DNA of 34,485 nt, taken from a virus. Both the position numbers and the translations under genes were made by a program. Position 1 is the stretch's first letter. Every line of letters starts with the position of its first letter. Location: IMG/VR virus record IMGVR_UViG_3300032235_000435, positions 1 through 34,485 of that record; one strand, written 5' to 3'. The notes beneath the pieces were generated by a model, which saw only the letters and a list, made by a program, of their open reading frames with translations, was not told the origin of the DNA and ran no database searches. Below, one piece after another: positions 1-7,339 of the stretch.

Positions 1-1
1 A

Positions 2-253
2 ATGAACGACGACCTTTACGAGTACAGATACGAACAACGTGCTGACGAGTACACACTACGTCGCTGGCACAACGGCAACGAGCGCTCGTTTCGGGAACTT
101 GTTGACAACATGCCTGAGTGGCTATCCGCCATTCTCGCAACGGCCAAGGTGGCTGGAGCAATCCGGCCCATCAAAGAGCCGCCGCCAAACATCATCCTCT
201 GGTTCACAACTGATGAAGCCCACAACCTCGTTGAATTTATCGACATGACTTAA
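2..253 (+). CDS. Small hypothetical phage protein, possibly 5'-truncated
   Basis: An 83-residue acidic reading frame begins with ATG one base from the window edge, so the true start could lie upstream and no ribosome binding site can be judged. I do not recognise the family and see no signal peptide, membrane segment or metal motif. It is followed after 14 bases by another small gene and is the first of a co-directional train of small early genes, which is the main reason to accept it. Confidence 0.6.
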   Translation: MNDDLYEYRYEQRADEYTLRRWHNGNERSFRELVDNMPEWLSAILATAKVAGAIRPIKEPPPNIILWFTTDEAHNLVEFIDMT

Positions 254-267
254 CCGACTGGACCCAC

Positions 268-432
268 ATGAACTACGACAACCTCACCGACGAAGAGCTG
301 CTGCGAGTAGCTGATGGCCAAGCGGGGCTTATCAAAGCCCTTGCCGAGCGGCTGGAGATGCGCTTGCGCGACATCGAAGACCGTGACAAACCCGCGCCAA
401 ACGAAGACGACCGACAACTCAAACTCTTCTAA
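268..432 (+). CDS. 54-residue hypothetical protein
   Basis: The frame starts at ATG 268 and ends at TAA 430-432. The product begins MNYDNLTDEE and ends DRQLKLF. It is highly charged, with a predicted amphipathic helix (about residues 8-40) and an acidic, proline-containing tail. It fills the space between two genes on the same strand almost exactly. The function is unknown; helical early phage proteins of this size are often small regulators or inhibitors of host proteins, but nothing here shows that directly. Confidence 0.55.
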   Translation: MNYDNLTDEELLRVADGQAGLIKALAERLEMRLRDIEDRDKPAPNEDDRQLKLF

Positions 433-450
433 GCTTAGATGGAGAACATC

Positions 451-942
451 ATGCCCGACCTCAAATCCGAACTGAACAAAGTCCTCACCGAGTGGAATAC
501 TCCCGAGGCACAACCCGCAACCAAGCCGTACTTCACGGTGACCAACAACGTGACTCGCGTTACGTTTGACTACGTGCGAGACAACCCCGGCAAGACCCGC
601 AAAGAGATCGCCATTGCGCTGGAGAAGCAAGGCTTTAAGACCGGCTCTGTGACTTCACTGCTGGGGCAGATGGTCAAGCAAGGCCTATTCCGAGAGAGCG
701 CGAACCTGCTCTACGTCACGACTGGCGAGTACACCCCGCTGAAATCATCCAAGAAGATGAAAGCGCTGGAGGAGAAGTCACAAGCACCACAGGGCAAGGT
801 TGTCACCATCGTGCGCAAACCGAAGGACGAGCCTACCCCGCAGATCAACGCTGCATGGGACGCAGAGACACTGCTCAACAACCTGAGCATCAAGCAAGCG
901 CGTGCCCTGTACGACGAGCTGCGCAAAATCTTCGGTGGCTAA
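451..942 (+). CDS. Winged helix-turn-helix DNA-binding protein
   Basis: The 163-residue product has a winged-helix-like segment at about residues 36-90: a first helix ending near DNPGKTRKEIA, a recognition helix around TGSVTSLLGQMVKQG, and a short strand pair ending LLYVT. The C-terminus (about 137-163) is a separate helical motif, LSIKQARALYDEL. Start 451 is preferred over the in-frame ATG at 439 because GGAG at 441-444 sits six bases ahead of it. The likely role is early transcription regulation, inferred from fold and position only. It ends two bases before the start of the next gene. Confidence 0.75.
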   Translation: MPDLKSELNKVLTEWNTPEAQPATKPYFTVTNNVTRVTFDYVRDNPGKTRKEIAIALEKQGFKTGSVTSLLGQMVKQGLFRESANLLYVTTGEYTPLKSSKKMKALEEKSQAPQGKVVTIVRKPKDEPTPQINAAWDAETLLNNLSIKQARALYDELRKIFGG

Positions 943-943
943 C

Positions 944-1270
944 ATGAAAAAACTTTTAATCATCGCTGCACTGATGTGCAGCAGCGCACATGCGCAGCCG
1001 TCGTCCATCCTGATTACGGGGCAAGAGCTGTTGGCCCGTATGGCCGACAACCGGATGTGGGTGTTTGGGTACGTCGCAGGGGTTGCTGACTCTCAGTCCG
1101 GCGTGACGATCTGTATTCCTCCGGGGCAGGTGACGGTGGGGCAGATGACTGACATGGTCAAGCAATCTTTGGAGCGCGTGCCGTCAGAGCGCCACTTGGC
1201 CGCCGACATTTACGTGCAAGCAACGCTGTCCAACCGCTGGCCTTGCGCACGCAGGGGGCAGAACCTATGA
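944..1270 (+). CDS. Secreted Rap1a/Tai-family-like protein
   Basis: The 108-residue product starts with a clear Sec signal peptide (MKK, hydrophobic core, cleavage near AHA-Q17). The mature part matches the Rap1a/Tai pattern: a GYVAGVAD segment at 42-49, CIPPG at 57-61, VTVGQ at 63-67, then a helix with H84 and A87 leading to WPC at 99-101. Cys57 and Cys101 could form a disulfide. Family founders are periplasmic immunity proteins against type VI secretion amidase effectors (Rap1a in Serratia). Start 944 is chosen over an in-frame start at 902 because only this start exposes the signal peptide at the N-terminus. Its stop overlaps the next start in ATGA. The phage role is unknown; guarding peptidoglycan against an amidase is an inference. 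Confidence 0.72.
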   Translation: MKKLLIIAALMCSSAHAQPSSILITGQELLARMADNRMWVFGYVAGVADSQSGVTICIPPGQVTVGQMTDMVKQSLERVPSERHLAADIYVQATLSNRWPCARRGQNL

Positions 1271-1557
1271 GCATCGAAGCAGAGAAGCCGGAGCCTGTGG
1301 CGTGGTTAACAGAAGAACGATACGCACAACTGCATACAGCACAGCGGCAATGGGTCGGGCTGACCGATGAGGAAATTGAACCGTACTACGCTGCGAATAA
1401 ACCGTTGATTAAATGGGTCGAAGCCAAACTCAAGGAGAAGAATGGCTGGTATCGGCAGCACGCAACAGACGGCTCTCCTTGTTGGTGTGAACCAGAAATC
1501 AGCTACACAAACCCAGAGACAGGCGCGTCTGTGATTGTTCACAAGGAGCCGCAATGA
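1267..1557 (+). CDS. Hypothetical early protein with RQWVGLT motif
   Basis: A 96-residue product starting at ATG 1267 inside the stop codon of the upstream gene (ATGA). It contains RQWVGLTDEEIE near residues 25-36, a stretch with a close relative in the protein encoded at 1763-2101, and AKLKEKN, which recurs at the C-terminus of the gene at 1554-1766. Two cysteines flank a Trp near CWC. I do not recognise a function. An upstream in-frame TTG (1243) exists but AGGGGG at 1253-1257 supports the ATG. Confidence 0.7.
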   Translation: MSIEAEKPEPVAWLTEERYAQLHTAQRQWVGLTDEEIEPYYAANKPLIKWVEAKLKEKNGWYRQHATDGSPCWCEPEISYTNPETGASVIVHKEPQ

Positions 1558-1766
1558 CAACGCCAGAGCAACTGATGACGCAGGAAGAGCTTGCGTTCCG
1601 CTGGAAGATCAGCGAGGCCACACTGGAGCGCGACAGATCACTTAAGCAGGGCTGTCGATACCTCAAGCTGGGCGGTCTAATCCGTTACCGCATTCAGGAT
1701 GTGTTGGATTATGAAGAAGCCTGCACGCATGAGCCGAAAGCCAAATTAAAGGAGAAGAACACATGA
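1554..1766 (+). CDS. Small helix-turn-helix protein (AlpA/MerR-like)
   Basis: A 70-residue protein with an excisionase/AlpA-like winged helix: MTQEELAFRW (8-17) and KISEATLERDR (18-28) form the helix-turn-helix, and YLKLGGLIRYRIQDVLDYE (36-54) matches the characteristic wing (G-x-x-I-R-Y-R) followed by a helix. Such proteins are DNA-binding regulators or recombination directionality factors; no integrase is visible here, so a regulator is more likely. AAGGAG at 1543-1548 precedes ATG 1554, which overlaps the previous stop as ATGA. Confidence 0.8.
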   Translation: MTTPEQLMTQEELAFRWKISEATLERDRSLKQGCRYLKLGGLIRYRIQDVLDYEEACTHEPKAKLKEKNT

Positions 1767-2101
1767 AGCAACTGATCGAAGACCTTATCAGCATGATGGA
1801 GTATCACGTTGAACAGACAAGGCCAATACACACCACCACGGTTGCGCTTCAGGCCGCAAGGGAGGCGCTTAAATCTTTGTCAGCACAGCCAGCACCTGTG
1901 CAGGAGCCGGTGGAAAAGTATTACGTTGACGGTGGGCACATTGTTTATCCCGCAGCACATCGGCAATGGGTTTCGCTGACGGCTGATGAGCGCTATGACA
2001 TAAGGGCTTCGTTTCGGGGGAGGTTTCTGGAAACGAGTGAGTTTGCAGAACAAGTTCAACTTGCTACCGAAGCCATATTAAGGAGTAAGAACAATGGATA
2101 A
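1763..2101 (+). CDS. Hypothetical early protein with RQWVSLT motif
   Basis: The 112-residue product starts in an ATGA overlap with the previous gene, behind AAGGAG. The N-terminal half (1-40) looks helical; residues about 66-77 carry HRQWVSLTADER, which parallels RQWVGLTDEEIE in the protein encoded at 1267-1557. The rest is charged and soluble. No known function is recognised; the shared segment suggests the two genes exchanged or duplicated a short module. Confidence 0.7.
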   Translation: MKQLIEDLISMMEYHVEQTRPIHTTTVALQAAREALKSLSAQPAPVQEPVEKYYVDGGHIVYPAAHRQWVSLTADERYDIRASFRGRFLETSEFAEQVQLATEAILRSKNNG

Positions 2102-2513
2102 GCAAGACATAAATTGGACTCAGGCCACAGTGCCAGACAAAATTCTGTCCGTTGGAAACATCAAGCCCAACTACAACATCAGCTTTCACAACAACGGGAA
2201 AGAAGTCGGCAAGCTGGACTTCAACGGCCCTGCACTGGTGTTTACTGGTGACGCACAGGAAAGCGCCAAGGTGTTCGTTGACTGGATCGCACAGAGTTTT
2301 GCAGGGCGGCTGGAGGAGGAGCGCAAGGCAGAGCGTGAGGCATTCAACAAAGAGCGCCAGCAGTATGCCGATTGGCTTGATGAGGCTGCTGCTGACATTG
2401 AGGACTGGGGGATGTACGCCAGCGAGTATTTGCAGAAGAAGTGGGACTTGCCCGATCAGGTGCAGGACTACAAGAACCGAGCCGCCGCCATCCGAGCAAG
2501 GGGGAACACATGA
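2094..2513 (+). CDS. Hypothetical protein with charged coiled-coil segment
   Basis: A 139-residue soluble protein overlapping the previous gene by 8 bases, with AAGGAG (2081-2086) ahead of its ATG. The N-terminal half has alternating hydrophobic residues suggestive of beta strands; residues about 70-100 are a long charged helix rich in Glu, Arg and Lys (LEEERKAEREAF) likely to form a coiled coil. No family recognised. Its position within the early gene train makes it probably real. Confidence 0.7.
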   Translation: MDKQDINWTQATVPDKILSVGNIKPNYNISFHNNGKEVGKLDFNGPALVFTGDAQESAKVFVDWIAQSFAGRLEEERKAEREAFNKERQQYADWLDEAAADIEDWGMYASEYLQKKWDLPDQVQDYKNRAAAIRARGNT

Positions 2514-2908
2514 GAGACACGATAGACATGCTCCGTGAGGCTGGCTGGGCAAGCTATGCCTCGCAAGATGAGCGATTCAAAGCCTTTGAAGCCCTCGTCC
2601 GTGCTGATGAGCGCAGTGGCGCAGAGGAGAGATTCAACGCTTTGCTAGACGACTACTGCACAGCGCTCGAAACAATCGGTGACATGCGTTCAGAAGACGA
2701 AGTAAACGGGAACATCATTCAGTGCCACGAAGCAATGATCAAGCGGCTGGAGGCCAAGATACTGGCCGAGCGTGAAGCGCTAATTGGTTTGCTCAAGGGT
2801 ATTGACGAAACCGAAACCGAATCCGCTGAGGGCTGGTGGGAGACCTCTGCTGGTGCTGAGTTTGGGGCTGGCATTCTTGCCGCTATCCGAGCAAGGTGGC
2901 AAGCATGA
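2510..2908 (+). CDS. Acidic helical hypothetical protein
   Basis: The 132-residue product begins at ATG 2510 (MRDTIDMLRE), which overlaps the preceding stop as ATGA and has GGGG three bases upstream. The protein is acidic and predominantly helical, with repeated charged heptad-like stretches (about 60-95) and a Trp pair (GWWET) near 108. I do not recognise it. An in-frame earlier start would overlap the upstream gene by more than 70 bases and is less likely. Confidence 0.65.
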   Translation: MRDTIDMLREAGWASYASQDERFKAFEALVRADERSGAEERFNALLDDYCTALETIGDMRSEDEVNGNIIQCHEAMIKRLEAKILAEREALIGLLKGIDETETESAEGWWETSAGAEFGAGILAAIRARWQA

Positions 2909-3177
2909 AAACCATTGAAGAAGTGATCGCTCTGGCCGCCGAGAAAGGCCGCGTGGTCAAAGCCTGCCACAGCCCGGAGCACGCAGCGCTGGATTGCGGT
3001 GCGGCACCAGACACCAACGAGCGCATGCGCATGACCGCTGGCGGCGCACTGCTCACGGTCAACGAGGGCCGCTACTGGCAAGTCGGCACGCTGGACGAGG
3101 TTTACAACGGACTGAGGAGCTTGGGCGAGCCACTGCCCATGCAAAAGAAACAACTGCCCTTTGGAGATGGAACATGA
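2905..3177 (+). CDS. Hypothetical early protein
   Basis: The 90-residue product starts at ATG 2905 (MKTIEEVIAL), overlapping the previous stop as ATGA, with AAGG at 2893-2896. It has two cysteines (C21 and C31) in the first third, a mid-region GGALLTVNEGRYWQVG that looks like a beta hairpin, and a short C-terminal tail. No recognised domain. Translational coupling with both neighbours supports it as a gene. Confidence 0.65.
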   Translation: MKTIEEVIALAAEKGRVVKACHSPEHAALDCGAAPDTNERMRMTAGGALLTVNEGRYWQVGTLDEVYNGLRSLGEPLPMQKKQLPFGDGT

Positions 3178-3263
3178 ACTGTAAACACCGCTGGGAAGAA
3201 GGAACCAACAAAGAACGACCTTCGTATCGTTGCACCCGCTGTGGGGCGTGGAGATTTTTATGA
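3174..3263 (+). CDS. 29-residue zinc-ribbon-like mini-protein
   Basis: ATG 3174 overlaps the previous stop (ATGA) and the frame ends at TGA 3261-3263, which itself overlaps the next ATG at 3260. The peptide begins MNCKHRWEE and ends CTRCGAWRFL, giving C3, H5, C20 and C23: a plausible four-ligand zinc knuckle (C-x-H ... C-x2-C-G). GGAG lies at 3162-3165. Phages often carry such mini-proteins; the function is unknown. Double coupling and the ordered ligands argue against chance. Confidence 0.6.
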   Translation: MNCKHRWEEGTNKERPSYRCTRCGAWRFL

Positions 3264-3649
3264 CAGACACCTCCGTACGGCGCAAGGTAGGGTCGCGCCG
3301 AGGACACAAGGTCAATGCCATGTCGTTTGCAATCATGTGTAAACTTCTCATGGAGGGTACGCGGACATGCGCCGAGCTGGCCGAAGACACAGGGCTACAC
3401 GTTCTGACAATCTACGACTGGGTGCGAGAACTGCACCGACAAGGCGTCATCCACGTCTGCATGTGGGAAGGTGAGGGGCGCTCCTCAATGCGCGTCTTCA
3501 AGCTCGGCCCCGGCAAAGACGCACCCCGCCCAACCAAACCGCGCTCGCGTATCCACGCTGAGTACAGAGCAAAAAAGAAAGCAGCACTGCTGCTGCACCG
3601 CATGGTAGGAATATGCGCAAACGATCAAAGTATCGCCCAAAAGGCGTAA
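3260..3649 (+). CDS. Helix-turn-helix protein, putative regulator
   Basis: The 129-residue product starting at ATG 3260 overlaps the mini-protein stop. Residues about 24-62 form a winged-helix-like unit: a helix at FAIMCKLLMEG, then CAELAEDTGLHVLTIYDWVRELHRQG, followed by a wing (VIHVCMWE) and RVFKLGPGKDA. The C-terminal third is strongly basic (RAKKKAALL). This points to DNA binding, with transcription control or a role in replication initiation as options. It overlaps the next gene by 37 bases. Confidence 0.75.
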   Translation: MTDTSVRRKVGSRRGHKVNAMSFAIMCKLLMEGTRTCAELAEDTGLHVLTIYDWVRELHRQGVIHVCMWEGEGRSSMRVFKLGPGKDAPRPTKPRSRIHAEYRAKKKAALLLHRMVGICANDQSIAQKA

Positions 3650-4116
3650 GACTCGACAACATGACATGGGTACAGGCGGGCTTGAAAAAGCTCGACGCGA
3701 TCAGTGCGGGCACTACCCTCAAGATTCGCAACCACGACGCAATGAACAACATACGGTTAGGCAGTGCCACAAAGACCGATGTTGACGCCGTGATCGACGC
3801 GTTCAATGTAGCCGAAGCGTTGGCCAAACGCGGTATGGGCGCAGACTGGGCAGCTGAGATACGGGCTGCGCAAGACGCTCTGCTGACGCTGGCTCGACGC
3901 GGTGTGGAGCGCGGTCATAAGTTTATTGTAAGGTCCGAAGAGCTTAATGCGATGAACCTTGGAATGCAGATACACGACGCCCAGCTTGACGCAGTGACCG
4001 TGCGGGAGCTTGAGCAAGCGATGGACGACGTGATGGAGAACCTCAAACACAAACGGATGCGCCCTGTGGTGCAGAATAAAGAGCTTGCCAAAACCACACA
4101 CAAGGACCCGCAATGA
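3613..4116 (+). CDS. Conserved-looking hypothetical phage protein
   Basis: The 167-residue product begins MRKRSKYRPKG and overlaps the upstream gene by 37 bases. A basic N-terminus is followed by a helical body, including a segment around DVDAVIDAFNVAEALAKRG and a long helix near residues 125-150 (VRELEQAMDDVMENLKHK). The layout resembles small proteins found in early regions of podoviruses, but I cannot name a family or function. Its 3' end overlaps the next start as ATGA. Confidence 0.7.
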   Translation: MRKRSKYRPKGVRLDNMTWVQAGLKKLDAISAGTTLKIRNHDAMNNIRLGSATKTDVDAVIDAFNVAEALAKRGMGADWAAEIRAAQDALLTLARRGVERGHKFIVRSEELNAMNLGMQIHDAQLDAVTVRELEQAMDDVMENLKHKRMRPVVQNKELAKTTHKDPQ

Positions 4117-4361
4117 CTAAATGGCCTGACGGCACACCCAAATCCACCGACAACGCGTTTGCTTGGCGCGAGAGACAGCCAGAGGTGGAGCTCCCCAAAC
4201 CCCGCGCCCCAGCGGTCAGATCAAAGGACTTAAATGCCAGTGGCAACGCGTTCCAAACCTACTCCAAAGCCTACGCCGCTATTGGAAATTTCCCACCCGT
4301 GGCCGTTTCCCGTGGTGAACGGGCAAAGGCTTCCCCCACCACCCAAGCCAAAGAAGCTTGA
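4113..4361 (+). CDS. Proline-rich small hypothetical protein
   Basis: An 82-residue protein starting in an ATGA overlap. It is rich in Pro, Ala and Lys and probably largely disordered, with no hydrophobic core, membrane segment or metal motif. The first residues (MTKWPDGTPKSTDNAFAW) look ordered and could be the conserved part. Coupling to the upstream gene is the main support; the function is unknown. Confidence 0.55.
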   Translation: MTKWPDGTPKSTDNAFAWRERQPEVELPKPRAPAVRSKDLNASGNAFQTYSKAYAAIGNFPPVAVSRGERAKASPTTQAKEA

Positions 4362-4388
4362 TCTATCAACTGTTGACGAGGCACTACT

Positions 4389-4631
4389 ATGACAATTTCT
4401 ACTCCTTCCGCTGACGAACTTCAAATCGGTGGGCAGCACTACAAAGAGATGGGCGTGCAGCCGTGGGCTGTAATGGAAGCCGTGTTGACTCCCGAAGAGT
4501 TCGTTGGGTTTCTGAAAGGCAACTGCATCAAGTACGGCATGCGTGCTGGCAAAAAAGACTCCGACGATGCGGGCAAGTTCCGGCACTACTGGCTCAAGCT
4601 GGCAGAGGTTCAACGTGGCCGCAACGCCTGA
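4389..4631 (+). CDS. DUF3310 family protein
   Basis: The 80-residue product carries the DUF3310 hallmarks: GGQHY near residues 14-18, a central helix, GNCIKYGMRAGKK (about 44-56), and a final segment with D-x-G-K-x-x-x-Y (DDAGKFRHYW). DUF3310 proteins are widespread in tailed phages; they have been labelled nucleotide-kinase-like but their biochemical role is not established. It sits just ahead of a nuclease gene it overlaps by 17 bases. Confidence 0.85.
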   Translation: MTISTPSADELQIGGQHYKEMGVQPWAVMEAVLTPEEFVGFLKGNCIKYGMRAGKKDSDDAGKFRHYWLKLAEVQRGRNA

Positions 4632-5004
4632 GTCAAAAGTAAAGGCCAAGATTCACAAACTCTTGGCCAAGCATGATGCGTACGCCGTGAACTACATCGG
4701 CGGCATGCACGCGAACAACGGCACCCCTGACATCTTGGCGTGCGTCCGTGGTATGTTTGTGGGGATCGAAGCCAAGGCTGGCAAGAACCGGCCGACGGCC
4801 CTGCAGATATCTAATCTTAGACGCATACACGAAGCAGGAGGGTGTGCCCTTGTCATCAACGAAGACTCCATCGTCCACCTTGACGGACTGCTCTCTGCCG
4901 TTCGCATCGGCGGTCAGCAGATATCCAACTACGAGTATTACGAACGACAACTACCCGCTGAGGGCACCGACGCACCTCGGAAGCGGACTACACAGGAGAA
5001 ATGA
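4615..5004 (+). CDS. VRR-NUC domain nuclease
   Basis: The 129-residue protein is a compact PD-(D/E)XK nuclease of the VRR-NUC type. Catalytic positions are visible as GTPD (D39), IEAK (E52 and K54) and a following Q64, with a C-terminal helix-strand GCALVI. Stand-alone VRR-NUC proteins act on branched DNA such as Holliday junctions or flaps, which fits a replication/recombination region. I chose GTG 4615 because AGAGG at 4604-4608 lies six bases upstream and the conserved fold begins soon after; an in-frame ATG at 4543 would lie deep in the previous gene. Confidence 0.85.
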   Translation: MAATPESKVKAKIHKLLAKHDAYAVNYIGGMHANNGTPDILACVRGMFVGIEAKAGKNRPTALQISNLRRIHEAGGCALVINEDSIVHLDGLLSAVRIGGQQISNYEYYERQLPAEGTDAPRKRTTQEK

Positions 5005-5006
5005 AT

Positions 5007-5453
5007 ATGAGCAATCTGAGCGCTGGCGTGCAAATCCTTGTCACGCAACTGAAAGAAAACCCCGATGCCTTCTTTGGTCCGATTGCGTCTGACCCACGCA
5101 GCATTTTCAGCAACCCCAAGTTCAGCGGATGGCGGGTAGTTATTGAAGAAGAAGTTATCGGCATTGAATACGAGGCGGTTCGAGTGAAGCAGCCCCGCCC
5201 GACTACATGGTTCCTGACCGACGAAGAAAAGGCCGCACTGGCGGACGCCTATCGGCAAGCCAAGCGGGAGCGGTTTGATGCGGACATCATCTACACCTTG
5301 AACAGACCCAAGGAAGATGAAGTTGAAAAATACCGCACTATCACCGGGCAATACCAACATCAGTTGGCCACGGCCATGACTGTGACGAAAGAATCCCTGA
5401 CCAATTCAGTGATCGGTAACCTTAATGGCTTTGCCCAAGGTGGCACGCGATGA
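5007..5453 (+). CDS. Hypothetical protein upstream of DNA polymerase
   Basis: The 148-residue product begins MSNLSAGVQ. Two in-frame ATGs compete: 5001 overlaps the previous stop (ATGA) but is only two bases from AGGAG (4994-4998), whereas 5007 has an eight-base spacing and is preferred. The sequence has mixed alpha/beta character with a central strand-rich region (GWRVVIEEEVIGIEYEAV) and a C-terminal helix. No family is recognised. It overlaps the polymerase start as ATGA, suggesting translational coupling. Confidence 0.7.
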   Translation: MSNLSAGVQILVTQLKENPDAFFGPIASDPRSIFSNPKFSGWRVVIEEEVIGIEYEAVRVKQPRPTTWFLTDEEKAALADAYRQAKRERFDADIIYTLNRPKEDEVEKYRTITGQYQHQLATAMTVTKESLTNSVIGNLNGFAQGGTR

Positions 5454-7330
5454 GGGTAGTAACCTTCGACGCGGAAACGTATTACGACCGTGAATACAGC
5501 CTGAGCAAAATCACAACCGAGGAGTACGTGCGCTCCCCGCTGTTTGAGATGATTGGCTTTGCCATCAAGATCGACGACGGCCCCACCCAGTGGGTGCCAC
5601 AACCCGAGACCGAGGCGTTCCTCAAGTCCTTTGATTGGTCTGATGCAATGGTCGTGTGCCAGAACACAGCGTTCGACGGGGCCATCCTGAACTGGCGGTA
5701 CGGCGTCAACCCTATGGTGTGGGCAGATACGCTGGGCATGTCCCGCGCACTGTTCCCGCATGAGAAGGCGCACAGCCTCGACGCGCAGACCAAACGTCTG
5801 GGTATCGGTATCAAGGGCGATGAGGTGCACAACGCGATTGGAATGCACTACAAGGACTTCTCGGCAGAGCAGTTGGCCCGCTACGCGCAGTACTGCGAGC
5901 TGGATGTGTTCCTGACATACCAGTTGTTCTTGGCATACATGGGCCGGGGCTTCCCAAAGAGCGAGCTCAAGCTGATAGACCTGACACTGCGCATGTTCAT
6001 CGACCCGGTGCTGGAGCTTGATCGGCATACGCTGGAGGCGCACTACATCGACGTGGTGGACCGCAAGGAGAAGCTGCTGTACGACGTGCGCGGCATGCTG
6101 TCGGCCGAGTCTGAGGACGAGAAGGACGCATGGGGCACAACCCCCGAAGACCTCAAGAAGCTGCTCATGTCCAACGAGAAGTTCGCCACCCTGCTGCGCA
6201 GCGTGGGCGTGGAGCCACCGACCAAGGTAAGCGCCACCACCGGCAAAATAGCATGGGCCTTCGCCAAAACCGACGAAGCTTTCAAAGCACTGGAGGACCA
6301 CCCTGATGAACGAGTTCAAGCCCTCGTGGCCGCACGCCTTGGCAACAAGACAACTCTGGAAGAAACCCGTACCCAACGGTTTATCGGGATGGCTGATCGT
6401 GGCAAGTTCCCTGTGCCACTGCGGTATTACGGTGCCCATTCTGGCCGTTGGTCTGGCCAAGATTCAGTGAACCTGCAGAACCTGCCATCGCGCGGTACGA
6501 ACGCAGGCAAGATCAAGAAAGCCATCAAGGCCCCACCGGGCTACGTGGTGATCGACTGCGACTCGGCGCAGATTGAGGCCCGTACGCTGGCGTGGCTGGC
6601 AGGGCAGGACGATCTGGTGCAAGCCTTCAAGGACAAGCAAGATGTTTACAAACTCATGGCGTCGAAGATTTACGGTATCCCGGTTGAGTCAGTCGACAAG
6701 ACACAGCGACAGGTTGGCAAGACTGTTGTTCTTGGAGCTGGTTACGGCGTCGGCCACAAGAAGCTGCAAGCCTTCCTCAAAACTCAGGCAGGGGTTGAAG
6801 TTACGCTTGAGGAAGCCAAGCGCATTATTGACACGTACCGCTCCAGCGCCAACAAAATCGCCGACCTCTGGGCGAAATCGGGCAAGGCGCTCGAAGCGCT
6901 GATGCTGGGCCAAGAGACCACAATCGACGCCGTTGGCATCATCAAGGTCGTGCCGGGCGTAGGGCTCACGCTGCCAAGCGGGCTGCACATCCAGTACCCC
7001 AACCTGCGGGTCCACACCGACGCTGAGGGCAAGCGCGAGTTGATATACGACTCCAAGGGCCTGCCAGTTAGGATTTATGGTGGGAAGGTCGTGGAGAACG
7101 TGTGTCAGGCCGTGGCCCGGCAGATTGTGGCCGAGCAGATGCTGCGGGTGTCCAAGCGCTACAAGGTGGTGCTGACGGTGCACGACGCCGTGGCGATCAT
7201 CGCACCAGAGACCGAAGCCAAAGAGGCCCAAGCCTATCTGGAGGAGTGCATGAGCTGGAACCCCAAGTGGGCCACTGGCCTGCCTTTGTCCTGCGAATCC
7301 GGCATGGGCGTTTCCTACGGCGACTGCTGA
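5450..7330 (+). CDS. Family A DNA polymerase with 3'-5' exonuclease
   Basis: This 626-residue protein is the replicative polymerase. The exonuclease domain (about 1-165) shows Exo I (D7, E9 in FDAET), Exo II (D76 in NTAFDG) and Exo III (Y148 and D152 in YCELD). The polymerase domain follows: RxxG-type template contacts (GRWSGQDSVNLQNLP, about 332-346), motif A with D371 in DSAQIEAR, motif B from R420 through K424 to Y432 (RQVGKTVVLGAGYG), and motif C at 577-580 reading VHDA. Most family members have HDE there, so the Glu is replaced by Ala580. The C-terminal YGDC end is typical of phage members. There is no 5'-3' exonuclease domain. The start overlaps the upstream stop; a terminator follows. 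Confidence 0.96.
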   Translation: MRVVTFDAETYYDREYSLSKITTEEYVRSPLFEMIGFAIKIDDGPTQWVPQPETEAFLKSFDWSDAMVVCQNTAFDGAILNWRYGVNPMVWADTLGMSRALFPHEKAHSLDAQTKRLGIGIKGDEVHNAIGMHYKDFSAEQLARYAQYCELDVFLTYQLFLAYMGRGFPKSELKLIDLTLRMFIDPVLELDRHTLEAHYIDVVDRKEKLLYDVRGMLSAESEDEKDAWGTTPEDLKKLLMSNEKFATLLRSVGVEPPTKVSATTGKIAWAFAKTDEAFKALEDHPDERVQALVAARLGNKTTLEETRTQRFIGMADRGKFPVPLRYYGAHSGRWSGQDSVNLQNLPSRGTNAGKIKKAIKAPPGYVVIDCDSAQIEARTLAWLAGQDDLVQAFKDKQDVYKLMASKIYGIPVESVDKTQRQVGKTVVLGAGYGVGHKKLQAFLKTQAGVEVTLEEAKRIIDTYRSSANKIADLWAKSGKALEALMLGQETTIDAVGIIKVVPGVGLTLPSGLHIQYPNLRVHTDAEGKRELIYDSKGLPVRIYGGKVVENVCQAVARQIVAEQMLRVSKRYKVVLTVHDAVAIIAPETEAKEAQAYLEECMSWNPKWATGLPLSCESGMGVSYGDC

Positions 7331-7339
7331 CGCGGTACA

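Noticed and set aside
4374-4400. Promoter with TTGACG before the DUF3310 gene
   Set aside because: No acceptable -10 box occurs at 15-18 bases from the TTGACG.
5360-6460. A 366-codon minus-strand frame opposite the DNA polymerase
   Set aside because: The polymerase motifs on the plus strand are unambiguous; the antisense product has no recognisable motif and an odd composition.
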